Below are positions 12,601-19,167 of a stretch of DNA of 64,000 nucleotides, piece after piece. Below the pieces are notes generated by a model that saw nothing but the letters and a program-made list of their open reading frames with translations, was not told the origin of the DNA and ran no database searches. Positions within the stretch are counted from its first letter, which is position 1. Each line of letters opens with the position of its first letter. Position numbers and translations under genes: made by a program. Source of the stretch: Monocercomonoides exilis (Eukaryota; Preaxostyla; Oxymonadida; Polymastigidae); contig LSRY02000001.1 of the NCBI GenBank assembly GCA_001643675.2, forward strand, positions 1,111,501 to 1,175,500, written 5' to 3'.

Positions 12601-13454
12601 TGGAAGAAGATCTGCTGGAAAGCTTTTCTGAGCGAGTACAAGAAGGTAGCCAAAATTCAATGCTGAATATTTCTTCGTGCACATCATCTTTTGATGCTGA
12701 TGAACTGTGCTCTTCAAATATTCCTGTTTCAAACTCAGCTGGCAACACAAATGGAATGAGAAAAACCAAAACAAAAAGGACGAAGCGCAACAAGAAGAAA
12801 GAAGTGGCGTTTGACTATTCGCGCGATGAAATTGATGAAATTCAGAACATCAATGCATCAGAGATAAATTTAGAATCAGGCGCTTCTGCAACAGCGCCTG
12901 CATCTCTTTCACCAACCACATCATTTGCATCGCCATTAGATTCCACGTTTTCGCCCAGTCAGGACGAACTGCATGTGGAAGGCGCTAATGACGTTACTGC
13001 AGAGGAGATGCTGTTTGACATAACTCACAAGACGGATCACTCCAACTCAGAAAAAATGGATAAATGCACAATTGAGCATTCAATTGCAGATGATTCACTG
13101 ACACTAAGCGATTGTGCAGCACCCTTTTTATCTCCAAAACTTTTGAACAATGAAACAGCAATTGAGACAGAACTTTTGCCATCTGATGATTTGGATTCAT
13201 CTCAAAAATCACAAAAGAAGAAAAAGAAGAGTTCAAAAGATAATACCGAAAAAGAAGGAAAGAAGAGTAGAAAGAAAAGGAAAAATAAGAGAAAAGAGAA
13301 AGAGGCAAACGTTCCAATAGAAAATAACAAAGAAGAAGGATTACAAGATATTTTGGACGAATTCTTCGATTGTGCTGATTTGGAGTTTGGCGAAGAAGAG
13401 TTAAGAGAGCTGGCTGAACTTGAATTAGCTTCCAAATTTAATTTTGATGAATAG
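3..13454 (+). CDS. Giant modular beta-helix surface protein, one membrane span (5' partial)
   Basis: One open frame runs from the left window edge to TAG at 13452-13454, at least 4,483 codons. The first in-window codons already match a repeat-unit signature, so the true start and any signal peptide lie to the left; the first in-frame ATG (237) is unlikely to be the start. The outer part is Ser/Thr/Asn-rich with many short beta-helix-like runs and GGAI/GGGA motifs next to F-x-x-C/N, as in Pmp-like surface proteins of anaerobic protists. Modules end with ADFGRDIFVSS-like and YDEHNNWTSIPLGYYLL-like segments. Glu-rich stretches (about 10915-10980, 11100-11200, 11475-11660) and a Pro/Glu linker lead to a 23-residue helix (11856-11924), then KKKKSK and a roughly 510-residue Ser-rich tail with several Lys/Arg blocks. 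Inferred role: cell-surface adhesion or recognition. No catalytic domain was recognised. Confidence 0.9.
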   Translation, partial: QEHLYVGTDGSDWRNCGYNTSWKCRTIKHAVDRWGDPRTCNIQQFDATYYESNINVCGNKNIFLDGHSKNTILATAGTMIYVGDSGKLNLTQFNINWGIQHVIAQVTSGAFIMDNCAVTGGNSQHSDNGIYLTGGSTTITSCSFTSLSTISNPTIKINPNSYCNIIHSSFTSLNSQNGNGCAVEGTISNGKALQISYTTFSNISLSKGNGSPIYLEVQSGGTFNCENNTFYKCNSNIATNQCGGGSYLRLRQNSAANVKNCTFNCCQASVTTSKTYNQLERGSDTSKGYTKLGRGGGLYLHLFDANVQFRITNMKNDSNKADFGRDIFVSSPDLSTSITRSCITPFNDQGSDQIYSDNEIHMMAGYDNHNSWTHIPLIYYIKTLPSYIYASDKGINVSACGFIKYQCNSLPLAMRRQTSSRKNIQVDTNVVVNEVISLTSGSLYMKGKNSSITHSVSLNNACANSLRFYFYFTVNAEMRQLRFIVPSSGSSLESQIYISHSSSVISFISCSVSTSNSSPMTKPFVAVQSGRINFNDIVFDFRNAASSNQILTSQAPFVTALSSQSYVSFNNSVMNTVRFAGSNGSYVYAKENSSLEVKNCTWNDVSLEQSSLLTLISPNFVSISNTQIESVSSTNHNGPALFIDDSTSFNSVGTISLSNSSFRSCSFVSSSSQSNGGGAIFAKLDPTISLQFRNLSFSGCSVTRTANAQSTRGGAINMYLSAGNTAASFEANVNFEGNSADFGKNIFVSSPNLTASITRPRYLFFRCYDNSYTQGNWAKKWMWDRKEMMGFDNHNSAEAIPLGYYLMDQQEQIYLSDEGKDVTACGFYDYHCKTFNYAIWRQTKNNVYLSTTRKNVTVNVSATLAEDVVLSEGTMRLRSNRSDDSVPASSRIVISSAQSSSTSSFHINALQDALIVSSIPCEYFDIEFHVPSLLSSKSSVIRLDGQTHLFVRCGLTYQTPSEGLSFVFITETRGSLILDNCYIGTPVHSSSSFSSSNKFNEVTPKYLFNNGSFIKVSGTSTQAELRNMQVHNTEHGDSSSLVEVIGGASLTLNRDEFVSSQMVKSSLIRGNDANNITVVDTIFHSITTQQKGGSCVKIGDDSIVKTIEAYTPHQQLYQHTPTRNTIEAIFSFRNCTFDACISPSSSSKGGALQMILKQNRQTSSSRQLLISGCSFTDCACPTSQSGNGKGGAIFLYLDDPLIDWCISTPEFETNKATLGLNLFVSSYKLNESITAARLPFISASEYTFDHSLYQGFNEFNSWKAIPLPFYILPLHQHIYIKETGINTTACGFTDYQCESLHYAIYRQNRPTTKEEVAIMERVLLKEEIKLTGKELEVISNKLIDPSAQTLNAQIVVLNGERNELDGIIESTKKALFDSVEFIVPKAIQSHSSVVKVTSGEFLLNRSIITPSDPSFELSCRFISATGGKIIIKSISFASNSILVSSSSAHSFSASNSDNGVGSFLFVEGSSTEGTIDGFSFTQVKCQGRTSVLGIANGATLSITNSDFSHVALDENCIVEADNIKSLSISDTNISSLTMKSGSTISVSSNDALTIENCSFSSIKLDTIGGSAIRVKEGASTHSERVSNEANASSMNPSSFKRNSNKNLEAVHITSCYFSECTVSESSCTGGAIMITPTNMMDVDIDSCSFSNCITGSTLFEEASISSTSPENTDAPTRGGAIYFYFVDASANWRINNPTWSAFGEANMNNAQIGRDFFISSANLTQSVRAFCLPFFDNVNYDECYYFDQSSLRGYDEHDDWTSIPIGFYLLRQHASIYVSSIGYDTTACGFTMYHCHSLPWAAWRQENSIKHVTINDTMYMMNQYRIGDFLIDTNLFSNLSIVSSKEERHAQFVVRDLPNNEDFPGVLENNNTNTIFNEIDFCLPETIAKHSSFLRQTGGTVNILHCSVVFTYSSHILRYPAFCVEGGELTVEAFVVEPTSFVQHIPDAISSGTSASSLSFVTKSNDDVRKTVLSSTSLLTVNGVTASAVLKDFPLTSLVSEGNAAVIDVSNRSSLLFKESIVTDFSTDYSSILSSSSGSSVNIESVVVSSSDLKDAPAIRNLNAGFLNATNTTFTDITRASTGGAAIWIESGTDSQHASNSGEKISLHDCLFTRCKVTGEESELSLKNAYKANIDGESSNPLSSVFDSSCGGAIFASIGAGTSVRFCECRYTECAVPNEKPATVSSSSNAASANGCGGAILLFLTDSEADWAIEAPTFPVNPSSLMNLAQFGRDLFVTSPALNHSIIHSRLPFFPLNRRFDHSSMEGYDEHNNWTSIPLGYYLLSLETTIYISTEGFNTTACGFDDYHCESLNYAVYRQNDPQKGNVTVIESFELNHEFSVPNELFVLTALDSSIADMIIMNVEESNQNGLFDSNSNATLKQLKIKVPKLISNHEAIFTVSGNSFTLTSCSLVAVEDRTISNAFMKVTAGKVKVSEFTFTATETSIFASSNSVTNLSDNILNNTSLFSFAGSSAEASFDSFVLKQVSIFGDKSTIEVNNGASFNITNSEIEDIHSHATDASVHSASIFSSDQAELLALNNVTIISISLSSSSVLYSNRINKLNISFSNFNDICSQKGKGSAFCFDESGVAARNNDDCLVVLESNIFHNCSVSELNSAGGALSVKLKSHTRFEVKETSFESCAAPNTQGSSGKGGAVYMYAIDSNLDWLFSPIAFPPTDELTANKAEFGRDLFVDSYKLNETITRSSLPFIPIIPPDCYYFDHSSLSGFNEHNNWTVIPLVYYNLDQHKTIYVSSDGVDTTACGFDEYHCKTLHWAVWRQTSVKDKNVTVNSSFTLVNEFNVSFDSFILKGNESHCKCFITQTVPNSNMKGIIENHNIASITDIHFVVPEVLNRHTTLINNRKGTLTIQRSSLIPSSSNRIPFSFLEATYGTISVTDFVVEPLAVGQVSVNDNNILLTNSYFISSQGEATVVSMTNLAVSSISSISSSPLMQFGSKTTTVIKNSQFEQINSISSSVICFSSVKNATVSSCVFTAISKQNGDGSCIEHRGETDSQLISRIENCSFTDCHISKNTTSNSKKSNEALSNTIKNNQKDQSRNRNNNQEGFSGGALFIEMNYLAVIEVFNCAFNDCSAPSEPGSKGKGGSIGIYTQNLDASFCLRDLNFTSSSAELGLNVFVDGLYLPKEITYSTLTFFKVFDGWNVHELEGFDEHNSTVAIPLGYYLLELSNWIHTSTEGFDVSACGFWNYTCNSLNYAIERDLSKMRASVDRSCYFKGENVISRMFLIDGKAVDSEMPSTAPQPPYERKGIIRFIDSPANGIKKAPLTVQSSVEIDNCIFCIPSSFPSHSSLLHVTKDSLRVFGCEILPESSFIDPFDSTLTSASFTGNDLQRNKFSFSLILMSGGRLEVENMQLTNFEFNAPIFSLEEGALFLLKKLNVSDITFSNGAVISMKNAHPKEDFSLKLEDSVFVRLTQERSGPCVLSVNHGKASLTRIIVEKCVSESSLGCALNVENAVLAVSDCVFNGEIRNVTTSSDEASNDQKRSTESNEQLIDGYRKGLISKNALLNAELEAEEYMYAICDWKGSILRVVNCTCDISASQLSYCESGAFSVTGGNVVMKDVVFEANGIESKMYPKARKDIICDGNAALDITATSKPTPTEVQSVFNHQNYSFDLSLESDETEGTTEGCEESKEEEEEEQDTETEHLWILSASCTLHNDASITKGFLFYPSVSKMTRSDQPEIEPDKPEDVPSEEEKEGEVKEEEDQTTEIEGDSSDGQKSAFFKRSRNHRKLITTAKSKILNTDPTEDREPITVTFTGASLLPCNVTAEMRYILKDGSLNRTTDVAVTQFVDPTTVKVVLNADLVLGDEEEGEEKEKGEQIEEKKEEKEIQLGKNEGHFINEKAQEEKEEEREREEEKEEKEEEEEKQIEDVYVCLRFWSPSGTVLRTTAFYMNTRNTPPLPDPPADEPEPEPVIPSDDEKHDENEKKSQSGGFLWWIIILIAVGVVIVAVIIVILSKKKKSKAKPVEEIGVASNEKDMKKDVSLDETEADANESTCKLIPTTEAVPINVVDVDCNEDTSETRLLSDSARDSNSNLFHSNLSSPINSASSNVQSLSPSPFSSPTSSPITSSYTLPSSSPVMYSPYQTEEESLITPKNTLKKRRTRKQKRSEVIANPLVESVETGQKKEKEDNLLSSSSDWLNSTANADENDAFIFSRSPASFAEDDLTSVNRGRESITPIKLEEDLLESFSERVQEGSQNSMLNISSCTSSFDADELCSSNIPVSNSAGNTNGMRKTKTKRTKRNKKKEVAFDYSRDEIDEIQNINASEINLESGASATAPASLSPTTSFASPLDSTFSPSQDELHVEGANDVTAEEMLFDITHKTDHSNSEKMDKCTIEHSIADDSLTLSDCAAPFLSPKLLNNETAIETELLPSDDLDSSQKSQKKKKKSSKDNTEKEGKKSRKKRKNKRKEKEANVPIENNKEEGLQDILDEFFDCADLEFGEEELRELAELELASKFNFDE
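11856..11924 (+). other. Transmembrane helix of the giant protein
   Basis: Twenty-three consecutive hydrophobic residues begin FLWWIIILIAVG and end before SKKKKSK. The stop-transfer lysines on the C-terminal side predict a type I topology: beta-helix modules outside, Lys/Ser-rich tail inside. Confidence 0.9.
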
Positions 13455-14894
13455 AATTTTTATTGTAAAGTATTCATCAATAATTTTGTTATATTATTAC
13501 TCTTTTTATTTATTTGTTTAAATTTTATAAAAATGAGTTTTCAGTGTTTGGAAAATAATGTTGTTAACTTTCATATTTTAGTTAATCAATTTTCTTTCGA
13601 AAAATGATTTTTTATTTCAATTTTGACAACATTTTATATGCAAGAGCACAAATTTCATTTTATTTCAGTTTATATTTTCTAAGAGAATTTACTCTGCTTA
13701 GGCTGCTGTCTTTATGTTCACAGTGAATTCTATTAAAGTTTTTAAAAAAGAGTCTTTTCGTTTTTTCAACCTGATATAAATATTTTCTTTTCTTTCATAA
13801 TTATTTTCTTTTTCTTTTTCTTTTTCTTTTTCTTTTTCTTTTTCTTTTTCTTTTTCTTTTTCTTTTTCTTTTTCTTTTTCTTTTTCTTTTTCTTTTTCTT
13901 TTTCTTTTTCTTTTTCTTTTTCTTTTTCTTTTTCTTTTTCTTTTTCTTTTTCTTTTTCTTTTTGAGTTTTTGGGATTTTTGTTGACGTGATTTCAGTTTG
14001 ATCCTAAAATGCCTCTAACAATTTATATTCATTTTACAATGACCAACGTTTATTTTAAACATATTTCTATGTACAAATGAAGCATTCTGCTAATTCTATG
14101 CATAAATAGATTTATGTTAGTTTGTGTCAAATATCCTTTTGATACTCGTAATTCGTAATTTGTAAATGCATGTTAAGTTCACAATGCACTGTTATTTGTG
14201 TACTCCCCATTTATGTTTAATAGTGAATGCATTTAAACACACATAGTTATTTTTTCCTATCTTTTTATGTTTTCATGAAAAATTTTTTAAAATTATCGAA
14301 ATTTTGATTTTTCTTTAAAGTTGAAATGAGAGTTTTGCGATTTATTAGCGATTTATTAAATGAATTTTAATTGTTATTCCACCTCAATTTCTTTTAAAGA
14401 TGGAAGATATGAAAGCAATAACAAACACATGCTTTTCTTTCTCGTTCATTGCACGAAATTGATTTCAAGCATTATTTTCAAATGCCCTAAACCTAATATT
14501 TTTTCCCAATCCAAATTGACAAGATTTAGGTTTGAATTCTTTTGATTGAGAGAAGGTTTTTAATTTTTTATTATAAGCTATTGTTCAGAGTTATTTCAAA
14601 ACGACAAAGAGAAAACGAAGATTACTTTTATAGAATTTTAAATTCTGAAAAGAAATGGCCTAGTTAACTTCACAAAGTCTCAACAAAAGAAAGAAAATTA
14701 GTTATTGCATGACTGAACATTAAGAATAATTTCTTGAGTTTTTTTGAGAACTTGTACGAATTCGAAAACTCTCATAAAAAAGCTTCAAAATAAAGTCAAT
14801 TTATAATGTATTATCTAAAATATTTTAATGAAGTGGAGTTATAAAATACTTTCCTTTTTTGACGTGAAGCTCTTCGTAAATACTTTCACTGGTA
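13455..14894. other. AT-rich intergenic region after the giant gene
   Basis: No supported gene. The region holds the 3' flank of the giant gene, a hexanucleotide tract (13808-13963) and otherwise AT-rich sequence whose short open frames show no recognisable protein. Confidence 0.6.
13808..13963 (+). repeat. Hexanucleotide microsatellite (CTTTTT)26
   Basis: Twenty-six uninterrupted copies of CTTTTT (156 bp), strictly polypyrimidine on this strand, about 350 bp after the giant gene's stop. The lack of interruptions suggests recent expansion or active slippage. Confidence 0.95.
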
Positions 14895-15984
14895 TCAATC
14901 ATCATCTTCTCCTTCCATAAACACTTCTTCAACAGGATCAAGCTTCGGCTCAACTGCCTTAATGTGATCCTTCCTTGCCCTCATGCTTCTAACTCTGTGA
15001 ATGTATTTCATCCCACGTGATGCTTTCTCGCGTGCCCGAATCTGTTGAAAAGCCCATTGATTACGTCGAAGAAAATGAATGAATGTTTTGATAAATCATC
15101 GAAAAAATTAATTCAATTTGTTTTAAAAAATAAACTTCAAATTATTAACAACAGTCATGCCTTTGTTGGGCTGACATATGTTTGACTTTTCCAAATTGTT
15201 TGCCCTTTGAAACTATCTGAGAAAATGCGAATTGGATCAAGAACAAATCTTGGTCCAATTTCTACAAGAACAGGATCATCTGACCCAGAGGTCGAATCAG
15301 CAAGCTCTTCATCAACCGTAGCAATCCCTGTTCTTCCCAATAATCTTGCAACATTCTTTTCTACAATCTACAAAGCAAAGTTTATAAAAATTCTGAAAGG
15401 AAAATTGACTTACTTGATAATGTCTGAACCAGATTTTATCGTCAGCATAAAAAAATGAGTACACATGGTCTACGTAAGGAACAACTTTTGGATGTGTTGC
15501 AGGAGGTGCAAAAATCTTTAAAAAAATTGTTACTTTCACAAATAATCATTTTTTCCCATACATTTGTAAACATCTCTTTGAGAATTGCCAGATGAGGAAG
15601 TGAATCGAAATGAGCATCAAACGACAAAAGAGGCCTAGAATTTAACATGTGATTTCCTGTCAGTTGAAGCTCTTGCATCGTGTGAATGTTGTATACTTGA
15701 AATTTTGCTGTTGGGCCAGAAGGAGTCATTCCCAACCATAAATAAAGATCAGTCTTTTTTCTAACTTCAAAAAATACTGTTCCGGAGCATGATCTCAACT
15801 TGCATATTTCTGCTACAGCAGCTATCTTAAGCTTTTTATCAAGTTTTGGTTCAGTGATGCTGTGTGTCACCATTTTTTGGAGATCTTTCATCAAATATCT
15901 CTGTTTTGCTCCAATACCCCTGGAACTAAAAATGAGAACCTTCTTTGGCTTTGTAACCTTTTTGGGTTTGAGCGAATGAGGCAT
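14895..15984 (-). CDS. BRX1: Ribosome biogenesis protein BRX1 (Brix domain), 4 exons
   Basis: BRX1 is a nucleolar Brix-domain factor needed for 60S subunit assembly. Exons on the minus strand are 15984-15562, 15515-15414, 15367-15161 and 15041-14895; all joins are phase 0, giving about 292 aa, close to yeast Brx1 (291). Hallmarks in order are KVLIFSSRGIGAKQR, LMKDL, EPKLDKK, DLYLWLGMTPSGPTAKFQV, the block around NIHTMQELQLTGN, RPLLSFDAHFD, YVDHVYSFFYADDKIWFRHYQ (given here in two parts: YVDHVYSFF and DDKIWFRHYQ), IGPRFVLDPIRIFS and a basic C-terminus ending in an acidic tip. Introns are 46, 46 and 119 bp. Donors are GTATGG, GTAAGT and, for the last, GCATGA. A GT donor (GTCAGC) 15 bp upstream would also keep frame but would remove the conserved YVSPTK, so GC-AG is preferred. 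The gene diverges from the centrin gene. Confidence 0.92.
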
Positions 15985-16140
15985 TGAAAAAACAATATGA
16001 TCAAACTAACCAATATAATTTATATGACAGTTTTCTTTTCAAATTGAAATATGATATTTTTATCAAATATCAATGAATTATTATTTATTTTTCTAACAAT
16101 GAAAAAAGATCAATAACCAATTATTTATTTCTGACGGTTT
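15985..16140. promoter_or_regulatory. 156-bp divergent promoter region between BRX1 and the centrin gene
   Basis: The two start codons face away from each other with only 156 bp between them, so both promoters and 5' UTRs must fit here. The spacer is very AT-rich and contains CCAATATAA near 16007 and ATTTATTTTT runs. No defined core element could be assigned. Confidence 0.5.
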
Positions 16141-17262
16141 ATGTCTGATTTTTCGTTCAAAGAGTCAGAAGAGCAATCTTCTTCGCGTGAGCCTATATCA
16201 GGAAAAACAATTTCACGTTCTGGAGATTCGTCCGGGAAAAAAGACGAAAAGAAGAGCAAGAGTTTGTTGTCTTTAAATATTTGTTCACTTCAAAAATGCA
16301 ATTAATTTATTGGCAAATTTGTTTTTTTATTATTCGAAAATCATGAAATTCAATATTTATTTTTTATAGAAGGAGGAAGACAACAAGTTACCGAAGTTCA
16401 GAGAGAAGTTTGACTTCATCTTGGTTTTTCTTTTTCTTTTCAATTATCTCCTTGCTTTTAATATTTAATCAGGAAATTAGACGTGCATTTGATTGTTTTG
16501 ATACTGGTATTCTATGTTATTGTATTATCTGGATTAATTCCGATTATTTTGTTTTCAGATGGTTCCGGAAGCGTCAATGCACTTACTGCTTTAAAAGGTT
16601 TAAATACTATAAAATAAAATATTTATTGAATTTAAAATTTCTTGTAGTTACTTTAACTGTACTTGGTTTTCAACCCAAGAAGTCTGATATAAAAAGACTT
16701 TTAGCAAAAGAGAGAGGAGATTTAGTTGTAGATGAAGTTTGAACATTGTTTTGAAGCTTTTTGTAATTACTTTTGCTTATTTGGCTGCTTTATAGAACAC
16801 ACAACTTGATTTCAATACTTATCTGGATATTGTTACGCAAATGATGGTTTGATTTCATTTATTTAATATATGAATTAGCAATGTTTATAAATTCAAATAA
16901 ACAGGGAACTCCTCCGCCAGAAAGGGCATGATTCTTTATTATCTTTTGATAAGCTTTTTTGTTTTAAATCTCAATGAATTTTTAAATATTCCCTTGGGTT
17001 TTTTTCCTCTTTTAAGGAACTTTACAAGGCCTTCAAGCAGCTTGGCGGTTCTCCAACGCATCCTATCGGAGTTGCTGAGCTTGGATCAGTTGCAACAAAT
17101 CTCGGAATGGACATGACGCAAGAAGAACTGGAGGAGATGATCTTTCAGACGCTTCGGCGAGAAGATCAGCAGGCTGTGCTTCAAGGAAGGCTTGCTCTTG
17201 GAAAACAGACTTGCGGATTGGAAGACTTTTTGAAGATGATGAAGAAAACTGGCCAGTGCTGA
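16141..17262 (+). CDS. Centrin-like EF-hand protein, 8 exons
   Basis: Centrins are calmodulin-like proteins of basal bodies and contractile fibres. Proposed exons are 16141-16260/1, 16370-16423, 16473-16506, 16559-16597, 16648-16736, 16796-16846, 16905-16925 and 17017-17262, giving about 217 aa. The exon 3-5 join reads EIRRAFDCFDTDGSGSV and then LGFQPKKSDIKRLL, the typical first centrin EF-hand. Loop positions 1, 3 and 5 are kept, but position 12 is Thr instead of Glu. The later half (LDFNTYLDIVTQMM, ELYKAFKQLGG, TQEELEEMI) keeps the fold but has degenerate calcium loops, so it may be a divergent centrin. Exons 2-8 join cleanly in phase. Exon 1, a Ser/Lys-rich leader, joins exon 2 only with a non-consensus splice or a different leader. 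The intron after exon 7 starts GCATGA, so it is GC-AG. Confidence 0.85.
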
Positions 17263-17481
17263 AATAAACAATGTTTCATTTTATTCATCACACATCTGCA
17301 TTTTTATTTTTTTATTTTTTATTTTCGGTTCATCATACTTCTCATTACACAATACTATTTAACTTAACACTTCGCAAACACAAACATCTCACCAAATATT
17401 AACAGAGAATACTTGTAAAAGAATGAATGATTTACAAAAACAAAATCACAGCAAAAAAGAATTCAACAACAATTGTAAAGG

Positions 17482-18055
17482 TCACTTAGCAGCAGCAGCT
17501 TTTTGTTCTTTAACCTCTTTCACTGTTTCTGCAATGCAAGGAATAGCTTTTTTGATGGTTTCCAAATCGTGGCAGAAGGCAAATCGTACGCTTCTGCTAT
17601 CTCCAAATGCACATCCTAACACAGCCAATATTAGACGCTTCTAAAGAGCTTTTGAAAACTGAACAAAAAAATTTTAAAAAAAATGAATAAAAACAGAATA
17701 ATCAAAGAGAAAAAAAGTTTGTTCAAATCAAACCTCTTTGTCAGTAACTCTCTCAGGAACATGAGGGAACAAATAGAATGCTCCTTCTGGAAGTTCGCAT
17801 TGAAGTCAAACATTTTAATTGATATTGGTTTTATAGAAAAAAAAAGGAAAAGAAAGAAAAACAAACATGAGCTGTAACTTCAGCAAGTGCTTTTTGAAAT
17901 TCTTCAGGTGGGGTTAATGTACGATTCCCCAGAAAAAAATCAATCACTTCATCTCCATGTGACTTACGCAATCTTGCACCTTCTTCAAACATATTTCTGA
18001 TCAAAAAATGTTTCAGCGCATCAGCAAAAATTTCGGGAATGAAAACTTTTTTCTG
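17482..18055 (-). pseudogene. Class I/II PLP aminotransferase remnant, middle deleted
   Basis: Three exon-like blocks on the minus strand are in phase 0: 18055-17867 with NMFEEGARLRKSHGDEV, DFFLGN and TPPEEF, the N-terminal region of aspartate/alanine-type aminotransferases; 17802-17734 with ELPEGAFYLFPHVPE; and 17640-17482 with AVLGCAFGDSRSVRFAF, ending KAAAAK and TGA. The first and last two blocks belong roughly 250 or more residues apart in the family, including the PLP-binding lysine, yet only about 64 bp separate them. No AG acceptor stands directly before the second block, as expected for a deletion running into it. No convincing first exon was found upstream. It is either a dead gene or an assembly collapse. 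Confidence 0.75.
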
Positions 18056-18385
18056 CTGAAAACGAAATTATTCAAATGAATTATCATGCTTATAATTTTT
18101 ATTTCATGCACAATGTTATGCAAACGTGGAACAGGAGCAATATACAAATAATTCCCGCATTCCCCTTTCTTTATATTAAACATTGTCACGAAATGGAAAA
18201 TATTTAACTGTTCGATGCCTAAACAAGACCACTGCGACGGACAGATTTTTCGAACTTCTCGAACAGTTGATAAACAAAACACTTTCCTTTTTCAATCTTT
18301 TTTCAATTATAAAAAAATTTTATAAAAAAAAATTTTTTTTTTATTTTTTATAAAAAAAAAAATGGAAGATCCTTTTTGAAATACA

Positions 18386-19007
18386 CAGTTTGTGCAAAAA
18401 ATACCGAACATCGCACAAAATACCGGATAAGATCGATATCTCAATAACCGCAAGAAGTAAAATTCTGATAATTTTCCTCAAAATATATCTCATCAATACA
18501 AACTCACATGGCAAACAAGACTTTCATGACTTCCTTTTTTTTGCTCTAAAAAAATTATTATTGAAATCTCGGAGTAATAAGATAATGAGTTTCTCCGCTA
18601 TTTCAAAAATTATTTTTAATAGCATTCAATCGATATATCAATGAATGTCTGGTTATCAAATGAATATGTATTGATGAGGTATTATTTGGGTGATTCTTTT
18701 TGAAAAGTCACAAATGTTTAATTCTCATTAAAATCAAAAATTTCATATTTAATTTAATATTTTGTTTTCAAATATCAAACTTCACTCAAATGGAATCTAT
18801 TACTTGATAATGCTATTTCAAATATTCCAGAGGAGATTTGAAAGCTGAAACAGAAATTTGAGCAAAATGTGAAATATGTGTAGTATTTGAAAATTAAACA
18901 TTTGTGACTTTTCAAAAAGAATCACACAATTTGAGGAAAATTGTCAGAATTATTCCTCTTTCGGTTATTGAGAAACTGATTTTGTTCGGTATTTTTTGCA
19001 CAAACTG
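18386..19007. mobile_element. MITE with ~95-bp inverted repeats starting CAGTTTGTGC
   Basis: The left arm from 18386 (CAGTTTGTGCAAAAAATACC) matches the reverse complement of the right arm ending at 19007 over roughly 95 bp, including TCTCAATAACCG and GATAATTTTCCTCAAA, with scattered mismatches. There is no coding capacity. A second MITE (18687-18928) is nested inside, leaving about 380 bp for the outer element. A clear target duplication was not found. Confidence 0.8.
18687..18928. mobile_element. MITE family 2, copy a (242 bp), nested
   Basis: The termini are TGGGTGATTCTTTTTGAAAA and its inverse, followed inward by GTCACAAATGTTTAA. It has the same length and interior as copies at 28022, 53649 and 62964. 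The right terminus is slightly degraded (CACACA instead of CACCCA). It lies inside the 18386-19007 element. Confidence 0.9.
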
Positions 19008-19167
19008 AAACTTTTGTTTGGGTTTTGATCAAAATTTTTTATCTCAATGGGATTTTCGAGAAAAATTATTATTTTTGAAATATCGTTATAAGATGGAAGC
19101 CTGTCTGACCTGACTAATCATTTTTTGCCTTGTCTGTCGCGAAAAAATAAAAAACAAAATATATAAA

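Noticed and set aside
2072-13435. Many 60-160-codon open frames antisense to or overlapping the giant gene
   Set aside because: They are shadows of a strongly biased coding frame, have no motifs of their own and follow its repeat pattern.
15161-15180. GTCAGC as donor of BRX1 intron 3
   Set aside because: It keeps frame but deletes the conserved YVSPTK segment; GCATGA retains it. Left open for RNA evidence.
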